Shown here piece by piece: positions 1 to 8,470 of a stretch of 64,000 nt of DNA (its first letter is position 1; every line of letters starts with the position of its first letter). The DNA is taken from assembly GCF_018139545.1 (NCBI RefSeq), contig NZ_JAGSPJ010000001.1:922664-986663 (forward strand), in the 5' to 3' direction. This stretch comes from Affinundibacterium fentianense. GTDB taxonomy: Bacteria > Pseudomonadota > Gammaproteobacteria > Burkholderiales > Burkholderiaceae_D. The translations under genes were made by a program, and so were the position numbers. The notes under the pieces are model-generated. The model had not been told where the DNA came from and searched no databases. It saw nothing but the letters and a program-made list of their open reading frames with translations.

Positions 1-1
1 C

Positions 2-493
2 TTAGATTTTTCCATCGCTCTCTTCATCACTATCTTTGGGTGTGCCTTTGGGCTTGAATTTTTCGCTAAATCGCTCAACCATTTCGGCAGAATTTTGGTA
101 CTTCAAAATATTTTCAGCAAGATTTGTAATCTCTTCTGCCTGAGCGAATAGATTTCCAGCGAATGCCCTGAGCAAAAATAAGTGCGACAAATTCACACTG
201 GAAGTTTGAGGGCTTACCTTCTTCGGCGCTGGTTTTTCTTTTTTGAGTTTAGCTTCTGGCTCCGCAGTTTGCTGCACCGAGCCAGTCAACAAAAAATCAG
301 CGATATGGAAAATGGAATAGTAAACATTGCGTCCAATGTTTTGATGTGGAATCGGGAACTTCTTTTCTTCCCTGAGTTTGCTTTGCTGTTTTGGTGAGAT
401 GGGGATTTCTTCCGCCAACTGCTTGGGGGTCATCACAAGTTTGCCATTGGTCTTACCTTTGAGATGTTCAATTAGTTGGTTCTGAATTTCCAT
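2..493 (-). CDS. Small winged-helix DNA-binding protein of the left-edge element
   Basis: I do not recognise a specific family name. Residues about 20-70 look like the excisionase/AlpA/MerR-type winged helix: a helix-turn-helix around PKQLAEEI-PISPKQQSKLR, then a wing with GRNVYYS and a DIADFLL-like end (here HIADFLL). This fold is typical of recombination directionality factors and small element regulators. Residues about 75-100 are a Lys/Pro/Glu-rich linker. The rest is a helical tail ending in a charged stretch. The frame is complete, with stop at 2-4 and ATG at 493. It is transcribed away from the tRNA-Arg gene that begins 50 bp further on. Its position at the end of a probable integrative element suggests a role in excision or element control, but this is inference. 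Confidence 0.6.
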   Translation of the reverse strand: MEIQNQLIEHLKGKTNGKLVMTPKQLAEEIPISPKQQSKLREEKKFPIPHQNIGRNVYYSIFHIADFLLTGSVQQTAEPEAKLKKEKPAPKKVSPQTSSVNLSHLFLLRAFAGNLFAQAEEITNLAENILKYQNSAEMVERFSEKFKPKGTPKDSDEESDGKI

Positions 494-542
494 TCTCTCT
501 CACTCATAAAACTGCTGAAAAGGTTATAATGATGGGCTTGGG

Positions 543-617
543 GTCGCCATCGCACAATGGATAGTGCAATCCCCTCCTAAGGGATAGATGCAGGTTCGAT
601 TCCTGCTGGCGATACCA
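543..617 (+). tRNA. tRNA-Arg (anticodon CCT), complete with encoded CCA
   Basis: A full cloverleaf can be drawn. The acceptor stem pairs GTCGCCA (543-549) with TGGCGAT (607-613), followed by discriminator A and CCA. The D-stem is GCAC/GTGC. The anticodon stem is ATCCC/GGGAT around loop CTCCTAA, so the anticodon is CCT at 576-578. The T-stem is GCAGG/CCTGC around TTCGATT. It reads AGG codons. A partial second tRNA-Arg(CCT) lies 230 bp away in inverted orientation and shares the 17-bp D-arm segment 552-568 exactly. This copy may be carried by the integrated element and may cover for the broken one. Confidence 0.95.
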
Positions 618-732
618 TTTCATATCTAGCCAAACATCCGCAGCAAATTCCATTCGCAATACTTGTTATTTTAATCGTCAATGATATGTCTTGGCGAATT
701 TCACTCGTCCAAACAAAATAAATTAAATTTTT

Positions 733-760
733 TGGGACAAATTTGGGACAAAATGGGACA
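733..760. repeat. Three direct TGGGACA repeats, possible integrase arm-type sites
   Basis: TGGGACA occurs at 733-739, 744-750 and 754-760, spaced 11 and 10 bp, so about one helical turn apart on the same face. Short phased repeats a little inside the crossover point are typical of arm-binding sites for tyrosine integrases. The integrase gene is not in the window, so the role is inferred from position only. Confidence 0.4.
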
Positions 761-846
761 CGAAATTAGGGGAAACGACGGGACTTAAACGGATTTAAAT
801 GCTTGAATTTATTCAGTTTTTTATTTTTTCAAGCGTAGAATAGTTC

Positions 847-886
847 GCTTAGGAGGCATGTGCACTATCCATTGTGCTACGGAGAG
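847..886 (-). pseudogene. Truncated tRNA-Arg(CCT): 5' half only
   Basis: Read on the minus strand, this shows an acceptor 5' strand, TA, the D-arm GCAC-AATGGATA-GTGC, A, then CATGC and the anticodon loop CTCCTAA followed by GC. Past that, the anticodon stem no longer pairs (CATGC against GCGAA) and there is no variable loop, T-arm or acceptor 3' strand. The break falls in the anticodon stem, where tyrosine integrases commonly cross over in tRNA-Arg genes. The 5' end faces uup, so the missing half should lie at the far end of the element, outside the window. Confidence 0.7.
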
Positions 887-1114
887 ACTCTTGAAATCCG
901 TTTCAGGATTCCTACGACTTCATTACGCACTACAGATTATTAAAAACCCCAGCGAACGAAGCCCGCCATCTTACCTGAGCGACCAATAACAATCAATTGC
1001 AATCCCGCTGAAACGATGAAACTACAGGCAACTAGCGTACAATAACGCCTTTCCTCGTTTTTAACGATATTCCTCTACACGCATCGGCTCTCTTTAGCTC
1101 GACAGAAGTTTTTT

Positions 1115-3031
1115 ATGGCAGTCATCTCTCTTAGCAATGCGCAACTGGCTTTTGGTCACGTTGCCCTCCTCGATCACGCAGAATTCTCAATTGAAACCTC
1201 GGAACGCGTCGGTTTAATTGGCCGCAACGGTACGGGTAAATCCTCATTACTCAAAATCATCGCGGGCAAATTCAAACTCGATGATGGCCTGTTGGTCATG
1301 CAACAAAACATCAAAATTGCGTATGTCGAACAAGAGCCGCAATTTGACCCTGATCAAACGGTATTTGATGCGGTTGCTTCTGGCCTAGGTGATTTACCAA
1401 AGCTACTGCAAGAGTACGAGGCGATCACGGGCCAATTTGGCGGTGATAATGACGAAGCGCTGATGGAACGCATGCACGATATTCAAGTTCAACTTGATGC
1501 CGCCGACGCGTGGAGCTTGGGCAACACGGTGGAGACGACTTTAGATAAGTTGAATCTCTCCAAAGACGCCATCATGAGCACGCTGTCTGGCGGTATGAAA
1601 AAGCGCGTTGCGCTGGCCTGTGCATTGGTCAGCGCACCAGATGTTTTGTTACTTGATGAGCCCACCAACCATTTGGATTTCTCGTCAATTAAATGGCTCG
1701 AAGCCTTATTAAAAGACTTCAAAGGCAGCGTGCTGTTTATCACGCATGATCGTAGTTTCCTCGACAATGTCACGACGCGTATTATCGAACTTGATCGCGG
1801 CAAGATCACTTCTTTCCCAGGTAACTTCTCAACGTATCAAGTACGCAAAGCTGAGCAATTAGAAATAGAAGAAGTCGAAGCAGCGAAATTTGATAAATTC
1901 TTAGCGCAAGAAGAAGTCTGGATACGCAAAGGCGTCAAAGCACGTCGCGTACGCGATGAAGGTCGGGTTAAACGACTTGAACAATTACGCTTACAACGTG
2001 CGGCGCGTCGTGAGCAACAAGGACAAGTACGTCTGGATGTCACCACCGGTGAACGCTCGGGTAAAATCGTGGCGGAATTGGAAAACGTCTGCAAGAGTTT
2101 TGGTCCTAAAAATATCGTCAATGATTTCTCCAGCATCATTATGCGTGGCGATAAGATTGGTTTGATTGGTCAAAACGGTGCGGGCAAAACCACGTTACTC
2201 AAATTAATCTTGGGTGAGGATCAACCAGATAGCGGCACAGTCAAACAAGGTAGCAAATTACAAATCGCTTACTTCGACCAAATGCGTACGCAACTCAATG
2301 AAGAAGTCAGTCTGGCAGAAACGATTTCTCCGGGTAGCGATTTTGTTGAAATTAATGGTCAGCGTAAGCACGTCATGTCTTATCTTGGCGACTTTTTATT
2401 CGCACCAGAGCGCGCTCGCTCTCCTGTCAAAACCTTGTCTGGTGGTGAACGCAACCGTCTGCTCTTAGCACGCTTATTTGCGAAACCGGCGAATGTCTTG
2501 GTGCTCGACGAACCAACCAATGATCTTGACATCGACACACTGGAATTACTCGAAGAACTGCTAGAGGATTACGAAGGTACGGTGTTTTTAGTTAGCCACG
2601 ACCGCATGTTCTTAGATAACGTGGTCACGCAAGTGATCGCGTCTGAAGGCAATGGTTTATGGAAAGAATACATAGGTGGTTACACCGATTGGGAAACGTA
2701 TAAAAATTCTCCAGCAGGTAAAGCCGTCGCAACACCAGTGAAAGCGAAAACCGATAACAAATCACCGGTCAGCAGTATGACCGCACCTACGCCAAAAGCA
2801 GAGGCAAAACCAAAGAAACTTAGCTACAAAGAGCAGAAAGAATTAGATGAATTGCCGAATTTAATCAGTAATTTAGAAGCGGAGCAAAAGACGATTTCTG
2901 AAAAACTAGCTGATGGTGATTTCTACAAAGATGCAAGCCCAGATGACATCAAAAAGTTGAATGAGCGCTTTGCCGAGATCGACGAATTGTTGATGGCAGC
3001 GTTAGAAAAATGGGAAGCGATTGGCGGGTAG
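1115..3031 (+). CDS. uup: ABC-F ATPase Uup
   Basis: A soluble ABC-F protein with two ATP-binding domains in one chain and no membrane domain. Walker A motifs are GRNGTGKS at residues 36-43 and GQNGAGKT near 352. Signatures are LSGGMKKR near 156 and LSGGERNR near 441. Walker B motifs LLLDEPTNHLD and LVLDEPTNDLD follow each signature. A charged linker lies between the two domains. Residues about 565-638 form a Lys/Glu-rich coiled coil after a low-complexity segment, which separates Uup from EttA and other ABC-F members. Known roles are ribosome-associated, with effects on branched DNA intermediates and transposon excision. It stands alone and ends at a bidirectional terminator. Confidence 0.93.
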   Translation: MAVISLSNAQLAFGHVALLDHAEFSIETSERVGLIGRNGTGKSSLLKIIAGKFKLDDGLLVMQQNIKIAYVEQEPQFDPDQTVFDAVASGLGDLPKLLQEYEAITGQFGGDNDEALMERMHDIQVQLDAADAWSLGNTVETTLDKLNLSKDAIMSTLSGGMKKRVALACALVSAPDVLLLDEPTNHLDFSSIKWLEALLKDFKGSVLFITHDRSFLDNVTTRIIELDRGKITSFPGNFSTYQVRKAEQLEIEEVEAAKFDKFLAQEEVWIRKGVKARRVRDEGRVKRLEQLRLQRAARREQQGQVRLDVTTGERSGKIVAELENVCKSFGPKNIVNDFSSIIMRGDKIGLIGQNGAGKTTLLKLILGEDQPDSGTVKQGSKLQIAYFDQMRTQLNEEVSLAETISPGSDFVEINGQRKHVMSYLGDFLFAPERARSPVKTLSGGERNRLLLARLFAKPANVLVLDEPTNDLDIDTLELLEELLEDYEGTVFLVSHDRMFLDNVVTQVIASEGNGLWKEYIGGYTDWETYKNSPAGKAVATPVKAKTDNKSPVSSMTAPTPKAEAKPKKLSYKEQKELDELPNLISNLEAEQKTISEKLADGDFYKDASPDDIKKLNERFAEIDELLMAALEKWEAIGG

Positions 3032-3107
3032 TTTGCCGCTAGTCGTAACACGGCAGCGAGGATAACAACGAATTGAGCGCTAAGGCGCCCCTGACTAAAT
3101 TTATGTA

Positions 3108-3146
3108 ACCAAAAGCATTCTTTACTTTTAAAAAAATGCTTTTGGT
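3108..3146. terminator. Bidirectional terminator between uup and the CsgG-like gene
   Basis: A perfect 12-bp inverted repeat, ACCAAAAGCATT at 3108-3119 and AATGCTTTTGGT at 3135-3146, has an AT-rich loop and sits between two convergent genes. Confidence 0.7.
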
Positions 3147-3184
3147 ACTTCGATCAGGTTACGGGCTTCCTTTGAGCAAGCGCG

Positions 3185-4324
3185 TTACATTTTTTGCCCA
3201 TTGAATGTACCTTGCCCTGCCTGATTTCCTTCAAACTGCCACATACCTACGACAGTCCCAGTTTGAAGATCAACATTACCCATAAATTTAGCATTTCCTG
3301 CTTTACCGCTACCAGCAAGGTGTATTTCACCTTCTTGACTAACGGTTCCACTGACATTGAAATTATAATTATATTTCGTTGATTTACCCATTCCTGTGAC
3401 GCTACCGTTCTTGTTAATCATCACGTTCACCGTACCTTCATCGTCACCCGTAAATTTCACACTGTACATACCGACCAATCCAGGCGCTGCGCTTGATTTA
3501 GGACTAGTAGGGCTTGCCGGTTGCGCATATTGCTGTGCTGCGACTTGGGACGGAGACGTCGCCTGAATAGAATTTGCTGCATTGTTTTTCGATGCTTGAG
3601 ACGTCGCTTGAACTAACAAATCTTTATTTCGAATCGTTTGCACAATTTTATTGTAGTTATCGAGCAAGCTCGCTGCAATCAGCTTACCTTCTGGGGTTTT
3701 ACTATAGCCCCCTGCGCTCGCCCAACCGAAGCCACCCCACCCCCAACCACCTAAACTAAAATCCATCTTACTCGCTTGCCCCTCAGCGCTTGCTACTTGA
3801 ATTCCAGATCGAACATCAGCGAGCAGCAACGTAGTTTCAGCTTCTTTGAATTTGACACCACCAGCTAAACCACCCAATGCGCCAAGAGCACCACCAAATC
3901 GCCCCAATAATCCACCCACCGCGCCACCGACGCCACCAGTATCGCTAGCAAATTGTACCGACGGGGTCATCACAAAATCAGCCGCCTGCAATTGTCCACC
4001 ACCAACATTTGAGCCTTGCTGAAGCTGGCCTGCAGCGGCCAACTCACGCTCTTGACGAATGTTTTGCATCGCAACGCCACGCTCAACTACAGTAAAACAG
4101 GCTGATTCTTCGACAATCATCCTCAACATCGTAGAGGGAGAGCCCAATTTGTAATTGGACAAAGACGCTAACATATGGCTCTGCGGCTCAACAACGGCCA
4201 AAGTGCCAAAATTTTTCGTACATTTTTCAATCGCACCTTTTTGCACACTTTGTGCATGGGCTAATCCAACTCCTGACAGACAAATAGCAAGAACAGCACT
4301 TGCGACAGAAATGCGTGAATTCAT
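3185..4324 (-). CDS. CsgG-like secreted protein with C-terminal beta-rich domain
   Basis: Exported protein with a cleavable signal peptide (cut after AHA, about residue 24) and no lipobox cysteine. Residues about 30-250 resemble the CsgG/HfaB family: an early segment with LAVVEPQ, a central ESACFTVVERG block, then a segment with FVMTPSVQF and a later TLLLADVRSGIQVAS. CsgG proteins form outer-membrane secretion channels or related assemblies. A Gly-rich insert (GGVGGAVGGLLGRFGG) at about 130-155 and a second GW-rich patch are unusual. After a Ser/Pro/Ala linker, residues about 280-379 form a beta-rich domain with repeated NGSVTGMG-type strands, which I cannot name. No other curli genes are near. 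The CsgG-like assignment is likely but rests on motif reading only. Confidence 0.65.
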   Translation of the reverse strand: MNSRISVASAVLAICLSGVGLAHAQSVQKGAIEKCTKNFGTLAVVEPQSHMLASLSNYKLGSPSTMLRMIVEESACFTVVERGVAMQNIRQERELAAAGQLQQGSNVGGGQLQAADFVMTPSVQFASDTGGVGGAVGGLLGRFGGALGALGGLAGGVKFKEAETTLLLADVRSGIQVASAEGQASKMDFSLGGWGWGGFGWASAGGYSKTPEGKLIAASLLDNYNKIVQTIRNKDLLVQATSQASKNNAANSIQATSPSQVAAQQYAQPASPTSPKSSAAPGLVGMYSVKFTGDDEGTVNVMINKNGSVTGMGKSTKYNYNFNVSGTVSQEGEIHLAGSGKAGNAKFMGNVDLQTGTVVGMWQFEGNQAGQGTFNGQKM

Positions 4325-4542
4325 TATTGGGTTTCCTTAAATATTGCTTCAAGCTTGACCGAAGACCGATGTAAAAAAATCAAAGCACGAAGTATAACTT
4401 AAACAAACACCAACACTGAATTTCGTCCGATAAGAGGTTCGGAAATCACGATGGTAGTCAATAAAAAATAGAATACGGCAACGGCGCAGTGCTTTTTCAC
4501 AAATTGCAGTGATGACTCCAACACTCTCACGACTCTGCACCA

Positions 4543-6279
4543 CTAGCGACTGTTCCTTGCAGCCTTTGCACGCGCAGCCGTATCGGCTGCCCATTCCACA
4601 ATATTGGGTTCATGCTTCAGAATCTTCGAACCCGGATCAATGGTGAAAGTCGCATGAGCAGGCAAATGCACGCTCCCCTGCCCATTCTCCATCGGCACTT
4701 TGACGAGTTTATCGTTAACTAAAACTTCCACTGGCAAGGGAAAGTTGCTACCATCTGCGACCTTCCAGCTAAGCTTTAAAATATTTCCGTCCCTATTTGA
4801 CACTAAACTTGGCAATGTCGCGTGCCGCAAATAAGCATGGAAAAACCATGTCCAATCTTTTTTCGTCAATCCATTGACGATTTCAATAAATTCCCGACTC
4901 GTGCTATATCTTGGTGTAAAGTTTCCGGGCTTAGGATCTAAACGACCGTAGACTAAAAGTCGAACTGCTTTGAAAAAGTTTTGATCACCGATTTGTCCAC
5001 GCAAAGTATGCAATATATTTGATCCTTTAAAGTACACGTCATTCCCAGGTCCATTCGATACGTCATGCTCGCTCATTGAATGTCCCGTGACCATCGGAAA
5101 CTTATTCACAATGCGAATACGTTGCTCGTGCAAACTAACCTGATAGTCCCGTTCACCGCGCAAATACTGTAGGTAAAGAGGCTGCATATACGATGCGAAG
5201 CCTTCATGCAACCAGAAATCATCCCAATTTTCATTGGTCATTTGGTTTCCGAACCACTCATGAGAGAACTCATGATGCAACAGCCAGTCGTAGCCATGCG
5301 GTGACTTTTTATAATCATTGCCATAGGCATTGATTGTTTGATGCTCCATCCCCAGGTGGGGAGTTTCAACAACTCCCATTTTTTCATCGCCAAATGGATA
5401 GGGACCAAATCGACTTTCAAAAAAATCGAGCATCGGTCCGAATTCGCTCATTAATCCCTTCGCCTTTTCACGATTCCCAGCCAGGTACCACATCTTGAGT
5501 GCGATTTGATTACCAAAACGACTCTGGTAACTTTCTTCCAATACTTCATAGGGTGCGACATTGATTGCAATTCCATAGGTACTCGGATGTTTAATTTTCC
5601 AGTGGTAGGTTCGCCATCCATCCTTCTCTTCTGAGCCTTGACTCATACCATTTCCCGCAACCACCAACGGCGCTGGGACGCTGATATGTAAACTCATCTG
5701 TTTCGGCTTGCCCATCGGATGATCGATGCATGGCCAAAATAGATCGCACCCCTCTCCTTGCACTGCAGACGCTATCCAAGGCGCTCCTGCCGGGGTCTTA
5801 CTCCACACAAATCCACCATCCCAAGGTGCACGCTGTGCGATTCTTGGAATACCTCGGTAGGAGATACTAAGTTCTACTTGCTCCCCTTTTCGCAATTCCT
5901 GCTGTAAACTTAAATAAAGACGCCCTTCTGGATTGCTAATCGCATCTGATCCAAGTACGACTTGGTTGATTTTTACATCATCAACTTCAAAATTTTTATC
6001 TAATTCAACGGCCAATTTTTGTAGATTCGACTTCGCTGTAAAACGTAGAATCGCCGTTCCCTTAATACTGCGGGTTTCAGGGTCCAAACGTAAAGTCAAA
6101 TCCGCATTCTCAAATATGACTGCTAGTTGTTCTGGACTACGCTGTGTCCCCGAGCTCATCGTAAATGGGGTCGGAACGGACGACACAGGCAAAGGTTTGG
6201 GTGCTTGTGCTTGTGCTTGTGCTTGTGCTTGAACGAAAAATGTTGTTGCAATTAAAACAGACAAAAAACTTGATTTCAT
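4543..6279 (-). CDS. M1 family zinc aminopeptidase, exported
   Basis: Gluzincin metallopeptidase that removes N-terminal residues from peptides. The zinc motif HEFSHEW lies near residue 334 with a second Glu in WLHEGFAS, giving HEXXH-X18-E. A GMEH variant of the GAMEN exopeptidase motif lies near residue 309. At 578 residues it has the N-terminal beta domain and catalytic domain but only a short C-terminal part. An upstream start at 6357 is open, but I chose the ATG at 6279 because it begins a proper signal peptide (MKSSFLSVL). The signal peptide ends in a run of Gln-Ala repeats encoded by a hexanucleotide tandem array at 6202-6231. A periplasmic location is expected. It sits alone between terminators. 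Confidence 0.88.
   Translation of the reverse strand: MKSSFLSVLIATTFFVQAQAQAQAQAPKPLPVSSVPTPFTMSSGTQRSPEQLAVIFENADLTLRLDPETRSIKGTAILRFTAKSNLQKLAVELDKNFEVDDVKINQVVLGSDAISNPEGRLYLSLQQELRKGEQVELSISYRGIPRIAQRAPWDGGFVWSKTPAGAPWIASAVQGEGCDLFWPCIDHPMGKPKQMSLHISVPAPLVVAGNGMSQGSEEKDGWRTYHWKIKHPSTYGIAINVAPYEVLEESYQSRFGNQIALKMWYLAGNREKAKGLMSEFGPMLDFFESRFGPYPFGDEKMGVVETPHLGMEHQTINAYGNDYKKSPHGYDWLLHHEFSHEWFGNQMTNENWDDFWLHEGFASYMQPLYLQYLRGERDYQVSLHEQRIRIVNKFPMVTGHSMSEHDVSNGPGNDVYFKGSNILHTLRGQIGDQNFFKAVRLLVYGRLDPKPGNFTPRYSTSREFIEIVNGLTKKDWTWFFHAYLRHATLPSLVSNRDGNILKLSWKVADGSNFPLPVEVLVNDKLVKVPMENGQGSVHLPAHATFTIDPGSKILKHEPNIVEWAADTAARAKAARNSR
6202..6231. repeat. Hexanucleotide tandem repeat (TGCTTG)x5
   Basis: Five exact copies of TGCTTG encode the repeated Gln-Ala residues at the signal-peptide cleavage region of the M1 aminopeptidase. 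The unit is six bases, so copy changes keep the frame and only lengthen or shorten the AQA-type cleavage region. Confidence 0.9.
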
Positions 6280-6632
6280 ATTGATTTCTTTAGAAAAAAT
6301 TAAGCTGACATAACACTGAGAACATTCGAGAATTCTCTGCGTCTGTTGTTTAGTCACATTAAAGCTAAATAGATATATTTAGATCCTATCCGAGACCAAT
6401 AAGTTCGTCCAAAAATAAAAATTTATTCGCTGAAGGCGTCGACACGTTCAAAAATACAGTTAGTTCCGTACAACCGGTGAGGAGGCGATTTAAATACTAA
6501 TTTTTACAAATTGGATAATGAAGTTAAATTGAATCCTTACTTCGACTTTTTTCGCACTGACTAGTACAAATTCAATCATCCATTAAGTAGCTTTTAAAAG
6601 AAGTCCAGAAGAAATCCAATTCGCCAGAAATA

Positions 6633-6671
6633 AAAAAGCCCAAAAAGTGAAGCTCACTTTTTGGGCTTTTT
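6633..6671 (-). terminator. Rho-independent terminator of the porin gene
   Basis: An 18-bp perfect stem (6633-6650 with 6654-6671) contains AAAGCCC/GGGCTTT and AGTGA/TCACT, has a 3-base loop, and ends in a T run on the minus strand. Confidence 0.85.
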
Positions 6672-6676
6672 GCAAA

Positions 6677-6704
6677 TTCAATCTAGTGTCAACACTAGAT
6701 TGAA
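6677..6704. repeat. Near-perfect palindrome just after the porin stop
   Basis: TTCAATCTAGTGT at 6677-6689 pairs with ACACTAGATTGAA at 6692-6704, leaving only two unpaired bases. It lies between the porin stop codon and the terminator, so it would be a second hairpin in the 3' UTR, perhaps protecting the mRNA end. Confidence 0.7.
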
Positions 6705-6713
6705 CTTATTTAC

Positions 6714-8060
6714 TTAGAAGCGGTGACGAATACCAAACTGGATGGCACGGCCTGGCTGGCCAGGAACTTCTGTGAATCCACCTGATGCACTAGCAGCACC
6801 TGGTGCATATTGACCATCATTTTGGTTTTTCACATAAGCATAGACCGCATATATATCTGTACGTTTGGACAAGTTGTAATCGTAGCCCAAGCCATATTGA
6901 GTCACATCACTGTTGGACAAAGTCTTATCATCTTGATGGCTATATGATGCCATCACACGCCCATTACCCACCTTATAGTGCATACCTAAACTGTAACTAT
7001 CTGCATTCAGTTTAAAATTCTTAGTGATGTTCGTACGGAAGATCGAAGTCCATGCAGCAATGACAGGAGCTGGAACACCACCAGCCTTTAAGCCTGGGGT
7101 AATTTCCAAGTCCCATGCGTCATAAAATACTGGTAACAAAATCGAATTTTCATTCTTCATGTTTTGAAAACCAGCGAAGAATTTGAAATCATCGAATGAG
7201 TAAGAGCCACCAACTGTTGTGGTAACCAAACCTGTCGATCCATCTGTGTTTGTACCACGGTTATACCCGATACCAACGTCAAATCCATTTGCTTTGTATT
7301 TGACATTACCAGCTATAAAATCTTTATCTAATCCAATGTAGCCCGAATTCTTGAAGCCATACATCAAAGCAGCACCAATACCATTTGGCAATTCAATGCG
7401 ATACTGGACCGATTTATTAGAGCGGATGGCCATGCCTGTCGTCAATAAACCTCCTGTACCGCCAGTGATACCACCCCAACTACCTGCCATACCACTTTCA
7501 AATGCGTCAGCCGAATTAAAAATCTCATAGGCTGGCGTATACATACGCCCTGCCAACACCGCACCAACGGGGGTAATCAAACCAACCATCGCTGTGCGAT
7601 CAAATAAACCGCCATCTGGACCACCGCCTCGAGCCAAAACCAATGGAGACGTTGCATTGACATTATATTTAGGTTGCAATGCAGAGCGAACACCCGCCAA
7701 GGTTTGTGCGGCAGCACCTTTTAAAGCAGCGCTACCAAAATCAGGAAAATCCATTCCTTTTGTCAAGGCAAACCCTTGATAGTCACTGAGATTACCCGCT
7801 TTGTTGCTGCCGGTATCAACTTCCACGCGAGCTTCTAAATTAAATATGGCCTTATAACCGCCGCCCATATCTTCTGTGCCTTTGAAACCAATCCGTGAAC
7901 CGTCAGCAATACCACTGACCATTTTTGTTTGTGTGCCTTTACCACTGTTACTGACTTGGATACCTGCATCCAAAATTCCGTACAAAGTCACATTGGTCTG
8001 CGCGAAACTTGGTGCAGCGAAACAAGCGCCAAGTGCAATTGCTAAAAGTTTTACTTTCAT
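6714..8060 (-). CDS. Outer-membrane trimeric porin (Burkholderiales type)
   Basis: General diffusion porin of the Gram-negative porin family seen in Burkholderia and Oxalobacteraceae (Omp32-like). A signal peptide ends at SFA, and the mature protein begins QTNVTLYGILDAGI, the standard first strand. An early block with SRIGFKGTEDMGGG is the classic second-strand motif. The chain ends in an aromatic residue (GIRHRF), as needed for BamA recognition. At 448 residues it is somewhat longer than the usual 350-400, with an extended region at about 95-190. It is transcribed divergently from the GDSL lipoprotein and is followed by two hairpins. Confidence 0.93.
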   Translation of the reverse strand: MKVKLLAIALGACFAAPSFAQTNVTLYGILDAGIQVSNSGKGTQTKMVSGIADGSRIGFKGTEDMGGGYKAIFNLEARVEVDTGSNKAGNLSDYQGFALTKGMDFPDFGSAALKGAAAQTLAGVRSALQPKYNVNATSPLVLARGGGPDGGLFDRTAMVGLITPVGAVLAGRMYTPAYEIFNSADAFESGMAGSWGGITGGTGGLLTTGMAIRSNKSVQYRIELPNGIGAALMYGFKNSGYIGLDKDFIAGNVKYKANGFDVGIGYNRGTNTDGSTGLVTTTVGGSYSFDDFKFFAGFQNMKNENSILLPVFYDAWDLEITPGLKAGGVPAPVIAAWTSIFRTNITKNFKLNADSYSLGMHYKVGNGRVMASYSHQDDKTLSNSDVTQYGLGYDYNLSKRTDIYAVYAYVKNQNDGQYAPGAASASGGFTEVPGQPGRAIQFGIRHRF

Positions 8061-8470
8061 TTTTTTGTCTCCAGAATATTTCTATCAATCTCGGTGAAAC
8101 GAACGTACGTACTAATTTGATTTATCAAAATATGACATTGATCTTGAAACTTGTATAGGATCAATCATGGAATTAAAACGAATGTCGCATATTTGTCACT
8201 CACAAAAAACGAGTTTGCCAAACTGCTTTTCAGATTCAAAATTTACCGATTTCTTCTATGAAGAGCCAACCCAAAGCGCAAAAAAACAAGCGCACAAAAA
8301 AGAGCTTTGAAAATGCATTTCCTGTCATTTTTTTCGAGTAATTGTTCTAATTTTGAGTGTCGTTTAATTGCACCTCACATTCCCTAACTTGAGTGCAATG
8401 GCATATAGTGAAGCTCTGAAATAGCACCATCGTTCGTTTAGCATCTACTAATAATTGACCAGGAGACAAA
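8061..8470. other. Divergent promoter region, porin and GDSL lipoprotein
   Basis: No gene seen in 410 bp. It must hold the promoters of both flanking genes. A strong ribosome-binding site AGGAG lies just before the ATG at 8471. I found no clear operator palindrome. Confidence 0.5.

Larger units (their letters stand above)
618..1114. other. Intergenic region: element end, att-like junction, uup upstream region
   Basis: No convincing protein-coding gene. The stretch holds three TGGGACA repeats (733-760), an inverted repeat GCTTGAA/TTCAAGC (801-807 and 828-834), and a truncated tRNA-Arg 5' half on the minus strand (847-886). From about 890 to 1114 it is ordinary AT-rich upstream sequence of uup. 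Confidence 0.6.
6358..6713. other. Intergenic region holding the porin terminators
   Basis: No gene seen. The right end carries two adjacent hairpins downstream of the porin. The rest is AT-rich and should contain the promoter of the M1 peptidase, but I cannot place a convincing -35/-10 pair. Confidence 0.5.

Noticed and set aside
4349..4594. Minus-strand 81-residue ORF between the CsgG-like gene and the M1 peptidase
   Set aside because: It overlaps the end of the peptidase in another frame and has no recognisable motif or RBS.
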